DNA from: Silene conica
Lineage: Eukaryota; Streptophyta; Magnoliopsida; Caryophyllales; Caryophyllaceae
Reading direction: 5' to 3'
Length of the DNA stretch: 64,000 nucleotides
Assembly: GCA_029255685.2 (NCBI GenBank)
Contig: CM055312.2
Location: 15,524,649-15,588,648, forward strand
In this document: in pieces, positions 55,456 to 64,000 of the stretch
Layout of the letters: each line of letters opens with the position of its first letter
Numbering within the stretch: the first letter of the stretch is position 1
The notes under the pieces: generated by a model
What the model was told of the DNA's origin: nothing
What the model saw: only the letters and a program-made list of their open reading frames with translations
Database searches by the model: none
Made by a program: the position numbers and the translations under genes

Positions 55456-58229
55456 TTTTCATGTGGAATTCTATGATTTTTCATGTGGAATTCTTGAGTT
55501 ATTCAGCTTAATTAATTCATATGAAGGTGAAGGTGGTGGCAACAAATAAGGAGTTTTGGCTAACAATGGTGTATGGATTTAATGAGTGTGAGGCCAGGCA
55601 AGATCTTTGGAGTCATCTTAAACAGATTGCTGACTGTATTGATGGGCCTTGGATGGTGTATGGTGATTTTAACACTGTCATTGATCATACAGAAAGAATG
55701 GGTGGAGTATGTACTGATGGTGAAATTGCAGACTTTAAAGACTGTATATCGTATTGTGAGTTATTGGATAGTCCAGCAATTGGGGCTTTTTTCACTTGGA
55801 ATAACAAACAAGAGCCTAGCAATAGTAAATATAGTAGACTGGACAGGAGTCTGGTGAATGAGGAATGGGGCAGGAAGATGGAGGATATGTATGCTCACTA
55901 TATGCCTGAAGGGGACTTTGATCACAATCCGTGTGTTTTCAAAAGTAAAACCAGAATGATGTAGCATAGCAAACCTTTTAAACATCAGAATATGTGGGGG
56001 AAATCAAGTGCATATGAGTCTAATATGAGGAATTGGTGGCAGATGACAGTTGATGGGACAAAGATGTACAGATTAACAAGGAAGTTGAAGCTTCTGAAAG
56101 GGCATTTGAAAGATTTCAACAAAAGGTTTTTTGAGGATATAGAAACTCAGGAGGTTACAGCTTTGAGGGACCTTCATTTTATTCAAAACCAAATAGTGCA
56201 GAATATGGGGGATGAAGAATGGATAAGGAAGGAGCAAGTGGCTTTGGAGAGGTATAAAGAAGTTCAAAGTGCTTGTTATCAGTTCCTTAAACAAAAAGCC
56301 AAAATTAGTTGGCTTAAGGAAGGTGATAGTAACTCAAAGTTTTTTCATGGAGTAATAAAAAAGAAATTTATCAGAAATCAAGTACTGACTATCAAAGATA
56401 GCAAGGGGGCTGAATATGATGATCCAGAAGCTATTCAGGGAGTGTTTTTGGATTTTTATAAACAGTTACTTGGAAAGGAGACTAATGCAACCCATCTGTC
56501 AGGATTTGGTGGGGCAGTATAATAGAGCTCATGTGTCACCAAGATGTATGTTTAAAATGGACCTAATGAAAGCCTATGACTTTGTCAATTGGCAGTTTTT
56601 GAAGGAGATGCTGGTTGCCTTGAATTTTCCTGAAAAATTCATTAAGTTGATTATGGAGTGTGTGACAACACCCACTTATTCCATAGCTCTTAATGGAGAT
56701 GTTTTTGGCTTCTTTCCAGGGAAGAGAGGACTTAGGCAGGGTGATCCAATGTCCCCTCTCTTATTTACTATAGCCATGGAGTATTTGAGCAGAATTTTGA
56801 AGTGTGCAACTGATAAGCTGGATTTTCAATATCACCCTATGTGTAAGCCACTTAGGTTGACCCATCTTATGTTTGCGGATGACCTATTGTTATTTTGCAA
56901 AGGAAATGCCAAGTCAATAATGATTTTGTTGAGGTCTTTTGCTGCGTTTTCAGAAGCTTCAGGGCTTAAAATGAATGCCTCGAAATCTTGCTGTTATTTT
57001 AATGGATTGAGGAGAGATTTAAGGCAGCAAATTCTGAATGTTTCTGGCTTTGAAGAAGGAGAATTGCCATTCAAATATCTAGGAGTGCCCATAACTGCAG
57101 GGAGACTTCAGAAGAAGGATTGTGACTGTCTTATAGCCAAGATGACTGATAAAATTCATGGCTATGGAACTAAGCATCTCTCTTAGGCAGGGAGAGTGGT
57201 GTTGGTGCAATCAGTGCTATCAACTATGCATATCTACTGGGCTTCGATGTTCATTCTTCCAAAGGCAGTGATCAAACGTGTGGAAAGTATTTGCAGGAAT
57301 TTCATGTGGGATGGTATGTGTCCCAAAGAAGGAAGGTGGGTTGAATTTGAAGCAAGGAGTTGCCTGGAATGTGGCTTTGGTAGGTAAATTGGTGTGGTGG
57401 ATAGTGGATCAGCCAGATAGATTATGGGTACAATGGGTTAATCATGTTTATTTGAAAAACAGAAATTGGAAGGATTATAAGCCAGTACCTGAATCTAGTT
57501 GGTATTGGAGGAAGATTTGTAGTGTTAAAGAGAGTGTGAAGGAAGGATTTGTGGAGGATACTTGGAATTTAGGGAATGGCAAGTATACAGTTAAGAGCTG
57601 TTATGAATGGATCAGGGATAGAAGGAGTGTTGTAGAATGGCACCGAGCTATCTGGGATCCTATTGCTATTCCGAAACACAGTTTTATGGCCTGGTTAGTA
57701 ATCCAAAAAGCTCTGAAACTTAAAGACAAATTGCATCAGTTCCATGTTTGTCCCGATGATTTATGTTGCATTTGTTTTGGGCAAACTGAATCGCACAAGC
57801 ATTTGTTTGTGGAGTGTGCATATATTTCATCAATTCTGAGTTTGATGGGGCAATGGTTGAGAGCTGATATTGGTCAGGAGGATGGCTTACTGAAAGTGGC
57901 AAAGAAGAGATGGAGCAGAGTTCGAAAACACTTTACTACTGCAGCTATAATGGCATGTTGGTATGGCATCTGGATGCTGAGAAATGAAGCCAGATTGAAT
58001 CAGAGGATAGTGAGGCCTGAAATCGTGGTGAAGCAAATTAAAGAGATTGTTCAAAACAGATTTAAAGTTGTAAAGCTGAGGAACATATCTGATAAGGATA
58101 GTTCTTGGCTGAAAAGTATTGGTGTAGTGTAAAAGCCTTGATATGGCTTAAGTTTGTAAATGTTCTTAAGTTTGTAAATGCTCTTTGAAAATTTAATGAA
58201 AGATCTTACATTTTAGCAAAAAAAAAAAA
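55456..58229 (+). mobile_element. L1-type LINE, 5'-truncated, with internal deletion
   Basis: It ends in a poly(A) run (58,218-58,230) and is flanked by 15-bp target duplications, the hallmarks of target-primed reverse transcription. Coding frames run on the plus strand, opposite to the host element C. Near its start TTTTTCATGTGGAATTCT is directly duplicated (55,455 and 55,478). Confidence 0.92.
55521..58132 (+). pseudogene. LINE ORF2 remnant: endonuclease end, RT, zinc-binding tail
   Basis: The endonuclease C-terminal part is MVYGDFNTVIDHTERMGG with SRLDRSLVNEEW. A TAG at 55,962-55,964 follows, then the linker AKISWLKEGDSNSKFFH and NQVLTIKDSKG. The RT palm then begins abruptly at CQDLVGQYNRAHVSPRCMFK, so the N-terminal fingers region is deleted at about 56,490. 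Palm motifs are MDLMKAYDFVNW, RGLRQGDPMSPLLF and LMFADDLLLF (catalytic F/YADD). TAG at 57,184-57,186 and a frameshift near 57,330 follow. The zf-RVT region is PKHSFMAWLVIQKALKLKDK and CCICFGQTESHKHLFVEC, and the protein ends SWLKSIGVV. Not functional. Confidence 0.9.
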
Positions 58230-59784
58230 AACTTATCGAATGATACCTGTTCCTTAGTCGGTACGAGTCTCTCCGGATAAGGAGGGGCGGAACTTTCAGC
58301 ACTTGCAGCCCTCCTCAAAAATTTGGGGGTCTTGTCACCCCTGAATAGGAAGTCCCTTAGATTTTCTGGCAATTCAGGTCTGAAGGCTTCCGTCTTTTCA
58401 GCGTCAGAGGTCGGTTGACCTTGCTCCTCGGTCGGTCGACCGACTTCCTGTACATCAGGAATTTCTGGAATCTGCTCTGAGGTCGGTCGACCTGGCTCCT
58501 GGGTCGGTCGACCAGACTCGCTGTTGCTCGTCTTCGGCTGTTTCTCCTTTTTCTTTTCTCCTACATTCTCGCCTCCTACCTTAGTCCCTCTCCGCAATGA
58601 TACAATGTTTAGAGTCTCCTCCTTTTGGTCCGTCTTGGTCGGTAGTTGACCCGGAGCCATAGTATCATTCTTGATCGCAATTTGAGCAATTTATGACTCT
58701 AACATCTTCATGCCCGCCTCGCGTGCCTGCGACTCCTTTTGAACTAACCCAATGAGATTTTGGATGAGAGCATCCGTATTCGGTGGTGGGTTAGAAGGTG
58801 ATTGTGGGACGAAAGGGTTTTTTTAATACTTTTGCTTATGCGGAGGGATATATGTGAAGTTTTGTTGTGGTTGTTGGTGTTGTGGATTGAGAACATTCTG
58901 GCTTGTCCACCTCATGTTGGGATGGACATTGTTATTATTAGGATCATAAAAGTTATTCCCACGGTAATGTTGAAAGGCTGCACATGTCTCGTTAGATGAG
59001 GTACAAAACTTTGACACATGCCCCTCTCCACCACATCTCTCACAACTGAAGGGTCCGTCTTGAACGACGTTTACCTGGTACATACCACCCTTACATTAGA
59101 TTCGGCCTTTCTTTGATTTCCACGGGAGGTCCCATGTTCGGCTCTGTGCACATCAACGTCTTCAATGATTTTGAGACCCTTGGTCTCCCCATAATTATCT
59201 TGGAACCTTCCATTAGCTGCAGCATTCAAGTAGGCTCTATTGTCATCATAGAGGCCATTGTAGAACTGGTTGCAAAGAAACCATTGTTCGAATCCATGAT
59301 GGGGTATTGATCGAAAAAGTCTCTTGAACCTGTCCCAAGCCTCACTAAAGTCTTCAGTAGGCCCTTGCTTGAAACTTGTTATCTGCGCTCTCAAGGCATT
59401 GGTCTTGGCCGAGGAATAGTATTTCCGATAGAAGGCTAAGGCCAATGTGTTCCAATCTGTCACTCCCGCAGCAGTGCGGTCTAAATCTCTGTACCATTCC
59501 CTTGCCGAGTCTCGGAGGGAAAATATGAACATGGTTTCCTTAATTTGATCCTGCGTCACTCCATCTGGGGGTGCTATGGAGCATATGTAATCCGTGAAGA
59601 TTTCTATATGCCTAGCTGCATCTTCATTAGCCGCGCCTCCAAACTGGTTTCTCTCCACCATGGAGATGTAGGAAGGCTTGGCCTCAAATGGCTTTCCCGT
59701 GCCCGTAGGTAAGGTGAATCCCTTATAGAGATCCTTTGCCTACGGCATAGAGTGACTTGCAATAATGTTAGCTTCCTCAGCCAT
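58230..59784 (-). pseudogene. Athila-type gag of element C with zinc knuckle and linker
   Basis: ATG at 59,784-59,782 (MAEEANIIASHSMP) is followed by a stop at 59,742-59,740 and then KDLYKGFTLPTGTGKPFEAK. The gag core is RHIEIFTDYICSIAPPDGVT, ETMFIFSLRDSAREWYRDL, KTNALRAQITSFKQGPTEDF and SIPHHGFEQWFLCNQFYNGL. A frameshift near 59,080 leads to the zinc knuckle SCERCGGEGHVSKFC (C-x2-C-x4-H-x4-C), a Q/N/P-rich stretch and two stops (near 58,824 and 58,692). The lysine-rich linker carries ESGRPTQEPGRPTSEQ and VGRPTEEQGQPTSD, encoded by paired boxes. It ends PYPERLVPTKEQVSFDK at the LINE. Clearly homologous to the gag of element A. Confidence 0.88.
58409..58513. repeat. Two paired boxes inside the gag linker
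   Basis: 58,409/58,430 (spacer TTGCTCCTC) and 58,481/58,502 (spacer TGGCTCCTG). On the minus strand both are in frame as a GRPT heptad. Confidence 0.95.
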
Positions 59785-60170
59785 CTTTTCTTCCTTTATG
59801 TCAAAAACTTGGAAATAGGTATTTGTTGGTGTTTTTGGTGTAGATGAATTATGAGGTGAATTCGGTTGTGAAGTTGGTGTTTTTGGTGTAGGTGAGTTGT
59901 TTTGTGGTGATTGTGATGATGATGGTTGTTCAAAAATGTCTTCTTGGAATAGGGAAGATGGTGATCCTCCTTCCCTACTTTCTAAAAACTGCTTTCTCCT
60001 TTCTCCTTTCTCTTAGAGTCCTCTCAAGCCCGTGGTCAAGTGGTAGGAGTTCTTCTTGAACTGACCTACGATAAGATGGAAACTATAAGAAAAAAGTGAG
60101 AAGGTTTAAGGAACAAAGTTCCTTAAACAAAAAGAAACAAAAACAAGAAACAATAAACACTGGCGTCACC
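59785..60170 (-). other. Leader of element C between PBS and gag
   Basis: Non-coding. TTGGTGTTTTTGGTGTAG is repeated at about 59,824 and 59,874 as a short tandem duplication. Confidence 0.7.
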
Positions 60171-60188
60171 TCCCCGGCAACGGCGCCA
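60171..60188 (-). promoter_or_regulatory. Primer-binding site of element C (tRNA-Asp)
   Basis: TCCCCGGCAACGGCGCCA on the plus strand, five bases from the LTR, the same as in element A. Confidence 0.9.
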
Positions 60189-60786
60189 AAATTTGATGCC
60201 CGTCGTTGAGGGCGTCAAAGATAAAATTTATAATTCCTAAACTTTAACTATAGATAGCGAAAGTCAGGGTCGAACCACAGAGAGGTGGGGAATGTTTATT
60301 GTTTGATGTCAATGTTTTAGGGTAACAATTTAGGGGGTTTGAATTGGTTGTCACTAAGTCTAGGAAGAAGTATAAAATAAAACAAGTAAATAAAGATGAG
60401 AATAAAACTATAGTAAAAAGGATGCTAGGATTTTCGGGTAGTAAATAGCTACGATGGTGTAAATCCTAAGTCAACATGTATTACAGTCGCGTAAGGGGTG
60501 TAACATATCCTTTCGGTCTATGGTACCTAATAGCTCCTTTCGGCCTATGCTATTAGTTCCTAGGTCTCACAATTATTGGGTGTCAACAATAAGGGTGATT
60601 CCTAAATTCCAGGTCATATACCTTTCAGTCTTAAGTAACCTAGCCGTCTTAAAATGTAAACAAATGCCCTTCCCGTATCTCTCAATCTTGGGTAGGTCAT
60701 TACTAACATCCTACAAGTCTCCTTTCAGTCTCATTGTAGGTTATTATAGTCAACGAAGAAAAACGGTCTGAAAACATACGCGCGTT

Positions 60787-60860
60787 GGTCGACCGACCAG
60801 CTAGTCCAGTCAGCCGACCAACACCCCAGTCGACCGACCTATAATGGAGGTCGTCCGACC
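60787..60860. repeat. Box quartet in LTR C, second copy
   Basis: Boxes at 60,787, 60,808 (AGTCAGCCGACC), 60,828 and 60,849. Confidence 0.93.
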
Positions 60861-61376
60861 GAGGCGCTGCTATAGTCGGTCTCAGAATTCGCACCATCTA
60901 GCATATTACTCTCAACATCCTAACATATGTAATTTAGCTACTCATGAAAACTGAAATAACAATAATAACATTAATAAAGACGGAATTCATAGTGATCATT
61001 AATCTACGCATGCAATAACAATAAAGGCTTTGGGATTCTAACTTAACAGGATGCAAACAATTCTAAAATAATGATAATGAAACTGAAACTAAGAAGAGAA
61101 TTACCGGAAACAAGGATTAAGGAAGAAAAGAACGAACTTTATTGATTATTGCGGAAAGATTGATGAACGATGAACAAAACTAAATAAAAGTGTTTGAATA
61201 ATAAACAATAACTATTGTATACTAAAACTCTCTCTAAAACTGAATAATTCTTGATGGTAGAAAACTAGATACTTAACCCTAAACACGAGATTAGCTTAAA
61301 TAGGCGGAATTAAAGAGTTTTCTAATGACCTAATCACTTGAATGGGCTTTGCGGAATTTTTCTGGGTCTGCGCTGT

Positions 61377-61487
61377 GGTCGACTGACCTAGGTAGTAGGT
61401 CGGTCGACCTCTTTCGGGCTTGGTGGACTTTTGTTCTTTTTATAACAGTCGCCTGGTCGGCCGACCTATGTAGTAGGTCGGTCGACC
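61377..61487. repeat. Two paired boxes in LTR C, second copy
   Basis: 61,377/61,398 (first member GGTCGACTGACC) and 61,455/61,476. Confidence 0.95.
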
Positions 61488-61759
61488 TACTTTCCTGTAG
61501 GTTTGCTTTGATTTCTTCTCGGTTTGACTTCTTGGTACTTGGTTCGTGCTTTGAGTTGACTTGTCCACGTTCCTTGGTCATTAAAAATCCCGAGGGCACA
61601 AGTTTGGTATAAAATCGTCCCTTTTCCGCATAATTTTGCAAAAGAGCATAAAAATACGAAAGTAGACAATTGTTGGGAAATAAAGGCTAAAACATAGTAA
61701 ATGAGCGACAAAATGCGTGTAAAAATAGATGTCAAACATCATAAAATAGACACGCATCA

Positions 61760-62699
61760 TTTGTCAACCTTCCAAAACCCCTGACGGTCCACCCAATGCA
61801 CAGACTTGACATAGGCCATGTCTATGTAGCGGGAGAGGGGGTGAAGGGCATCCTTAAAACGGGGAAACTGTAAAAAACAAGGGAGTTAGCCAAACGAGTG
61901 ACTAACCCACCACAAACAATGGTGGTCAAAGAAATCCCCTCCCCTACCATCACAAAGTGAGAGGCGACCAAGTAAGCAATGTTATAAAACACAGAACCTC
62001 TACGCCTAACATTAAGATAACCCGACAAAATCGAAAGCTCGATTTTGTTGACGTTTTGGGACTCCTTGCGGTCAAAAACAGTGTTGGCCAACATACGCAG
62101 ATAGTATCGAGGGGCGGGCAAATGAACAGAAATGTCCTTCCTTTTCCCGTCGTGGGAATCACAAAGACAAGACCAAATGACTTTATATGAATCAGCAGGG
62201 TCACCAGTACGACCCTCAGCCCTCAACCCAAGAAAACTGCAAATTCACCTAAATTAAAAGAATAGGTGACATTGAATAACCGAAAGGAAATACATTTAAA
62301 ATCATAATTTGGCTTGTAGGACGCAAGGTCAAAACAAAAGGATGAGAAGAACTCTAGGGTGAGAACGGGATATGTGAACTCATCCATGGTGACGAGTCCC
62401 GAAAGACCCGTTCCGTTAAGCAAGCTCACAACATCCCTATAACACCCCAAAGCCGTGAGCGTCGGCTCGTGCAAAAAACGAGTCACTACCACGTGACAGT
62501 GAGTCAGTAAATGCAAGAACCGGGCCCTTTGGTCCAGGGTGTGAAAAAGAACATGCGGATAGTCCGGTAGACTATCCGTGCTTTGTACTATCATGCCTCC
62601 AGAGCCGCTGGCCCGTCCCCTTGCGTTGCTTGACTCTCCTCTCAAACTACTTGCTTCCGAAGTGCGAGACCTCTTGTTTCCTCTAAGGCGGTTCAACAT
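61760..62699 (-). pseudogene. Athila ORF1-like protein, second copy
   Basis: Repeats 48,682-49,603 with the same two frameshifts and a few substitutions (for example SSLRGES for SSSRGES). It retains STDSLPDYPHVLFH, which the first copy has lost. It is not followed by the C-terminal part, because on this side LTR C joins the element C interior instead. Confidence 0.68.
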
Positions 62700-63033
62700 G
62701 TTGAATCTGCAAAAATTACAACAACCATTCTCAATAATTAGACTTCCTTCAAGAGTAACCGCTTTATTTATTGATACGTGCCTATTTTATGCATTTTATT
62801 TATTCTTTTAGCACGTATTTTCTTATATTTTCGTGACTTTTAGTTGCTATTTCTCCCGAAACGGTTTACTTTGGCATTTCTATGTTTTAAATGTAGGAAT
62901 ACGCGGAAGTGGACAAAACTGAACTTTAATCGTCCTCCGGAAGCTGTTTTTGAGTAAATACGCGGAACAAGGATCCGGATGCACATCCAAGTATTGTTTA
63001 CGGGCCAAATTCACGCTGAAACGTACAGGAAAG

Positions 63034-63137
63034 GGTCGACCGACCCACTAAAGAGGTCGACCGACCAAAGCCCAGAATTCGGAAAGCCTGATAACAGCAG
63101 GAGAGGTCGACCGACCCGGAAAAGAGGTCGACCGACC
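63034..63137. repeat. Two paired boxes in LTR D, second copy
   Basis: 63,034/63,055 and 63,105/63,126. The second box of the first pair is intact here (GGTCGACCGACC) where the first copy has GGTCTACCGACC. Confidence 0.95.
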
Positions 63138-63568
63138 CAGCGACTGCGTCCGCGTCTTTTATTTCGTGTTTTACTTGTTTAATCTTGTAATTAGAACTTA
63201 TTTAAGGAAACCTAAGCACGAAAATTAGAAAAAGCAGCCTAGTTTAGAGAAAACTCCATAGTTTTAGAGAATATTTTTCCAAGTTTCAATCTTTGTTCTT
63301 AAATTCCAATTAAGCTTGTAAGTTTGCTACAATTAATCTTTCCCTTTCAATTAATCTTGTTGTTCATCTTATTATTATTTCTCAATACATGTTTTCCCTT
63401 TTATTGTCATCTTTAATTATGTTGATTCCCTTAATGTTCTTAGTTCTTGTTATTGTTAATTTCATAGTTAAAATCATGCATAGCTAATTCTTGTGATTAG
63501 GAATTAGGGGAACCATGGTAAAGATTTGATTTTGATAAGTTTAATGATTGAATTACCAATCCCCCATT

Positions 63569-63626
63569 GTTGTTGGTGAACTAATCCTTAAGATTGAAAG
63601 ATTATTAGGATTAGTTTAACAACAAC
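63569..63626. other. Conserved stem-loop in LTR D, second copy
   Basis: Identical layout to 50,473-50,530. Confidence 0.75.
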
Positions 63627-63846
63627 TTTGGGATTGCCCTATGAACGAAAGTTTAGTGCTTTTCTAGGAACCCTAAGACCGTAAGGATTGGGTAGAATAT
63701 TGACCTAAAGGTTTATTCTTTGTTCGTTGGGATTGTCTTATTTGGTTATTTTACCTTTCATTGACTTGTTTTAACCATGGGGAACCAAAGTTCCTAATCT
63801 CCTTTTTATCTTATTTTAATTCTCTTGTTTATTTGCTCTTTTAGTT

Positions 63847-64000
63847 GTTTATTGTTTGATGTCAATATTTTAGGGTAACAATTTAGGGGGTTTGAATTGG
63901 TTGTCACTAAGTCTACGAACAAGTATAAAATAAAACAAGTAAATAAAGATGAGAATAAAACTATAGTAAAAAGGATGCTAGGATTTTCGGGTAGTAAATA
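63847..64000 (-). repeat. Start of a further truncated LTR C at the window edge
   Basis: The same LTR D/LTR C junction as at 50,751 and continuing colinear with it, so the periodic structure goes on outside the window. Confidence 0.85.

Larger units (their letters stand above)
47115..60193. repeat. First unit of a ~13,079-bp tandem repeat
   Basis: The unit comprises LTR C, an ORF1 segment, LTR D truncated at 50,750, a truncated LTR C from 50,751, and the element C interior. The sequence restarts with LTR C at 60,194 and follows the same order to the window end, including the same artificial LTR D/LTR C junction (50,751 and 63,847). Substitutions and an 18-bp indel (near 49,487 versus 62,560) separate the copies. 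Confidence 0.88.
50751..61759 (-). mobile_element. Athila-like element C (gag and protease, no pol), with LINE insertion
   Basis: Minus orientation: 5' LTR C at 60,194-61,759, tRNA-Asp PBS at 60,171, gag (59,784 to 58,230), protease (55,440 to 54,432), non-coding 3' region, and a 3' LTR C truncated at its outer end (50,751-52,218). No reverse transcriptase or integrase remains. A LINE split gag from protease. Confidence 0.82.
60194..61759 (-). repeat. LTR C, second copy (5' LTR of element C)
   Basis: TGATGCCCGTCGTTGAGGGC to GACACGCATCA, 1,566 bp. It begins the second period of the tandem repeat. By eye it carries scattered substitutions relative to 47,115-48,681. Confidence 0.92.
62772..63846 (+). 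repeat. LTR D, truncated, second copy
   Basis: Same start (TGATACGTGCC) and same break point as 49,676-50,750. Confidence 0.85.

Noticed and set aside
55997..56520. Separate gene for the 176-codon frame
   Set aside because: It is the linker between endonuclease and RT of the LINE ORF2, separated only by a stop codon.
47115..64000. Pure assembly duplication
   Set aside because: The two copies differ by scattered substitutions and an 18-bp indel, which an exact echo would not show. Misassembly of a longer real array is still possible.

Overview
The window is eukaryotic and plant-like, most likely a eudicot. It has GT-AG introns and FAR1/MULE, CACTA, hAT-like, Stowaway, Ty1-copia, Athila-type Ty3-gypsy and LINE sequences typical of plant genomes. 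I see no rRNA or tRNA gene, no CRISPR array and no gene I would call intact. Almost everything is transposable-element DNA, much of it nested and broken.

Left part (1-12,480). The 3' end of a CACTA element ends at 2,245 with a diagnostic terminal repeat. It is followed by degenerate simple repeats and several small DNA elements: a hAT-type element with a perfect 8-bp target duplication at 4,053-4,574, a TAA-flanked inverted-repeat element at 4,689-5,685, and a Stowaway MITE at 6,034-6,291. Next comes an unrecognised, probably decayed host-type gene at about 6,976-8,020. A short eEF2 pseudogene fragment lies at 8,746-8,966 and a LINE 3' fragment at 10,240-10,735.

Middle (12,490-17,260). A decayed Ty1-copia pol on the minus strand is split by an LTR-like insertion. 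Beyond it is a fold-back MITE, present as two head-to-tail copies inside a (TA)n microsatellite.

MULE (about 17,260-43,659). This is a large Mutator-like element. It has a FAR1-type transposase pseudogene on the plus strand and, convergent to it, a minus-strand Ulp1/C48 peptidase pseudogene that carries two tandem Ulp1 modules. Module 2 is split by a Ty1-copia element (22,262-39,558, target duplication CGGGT). That copia element is itself interrupted by a TRIM (24,532-25,083, CTTAA) and by a gag-only Athila-like element (27,108-35,350, CCGAC).

Right part (43,660-64,000). An Athila-like element B has its ORF1 split by further LTRs. From 47,115 onward the DNA is periodic: a unit of about 13,079 bp (LTR C, ORF1 segment, truncated LTR D fused to a truncated LTR C, gag/protease interior carrying a 5'-truncated LINE) restarts at 60,194 and runs out of the window.

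The most unusual signal lies in the LTR-retrotransposon part only. There are more than 30 paired 12-bp boxes (consensus GGTCGGTCGACC, either orientation) whose two members are separated by exactly 9 variable bases, giving a 21-bp period. They occur in a copia leader, in several different Athila LTRs and interiors, and inside gag reading frames, where they encode a GRPTxxxGRPT heptad. I know of no described element that explains them.
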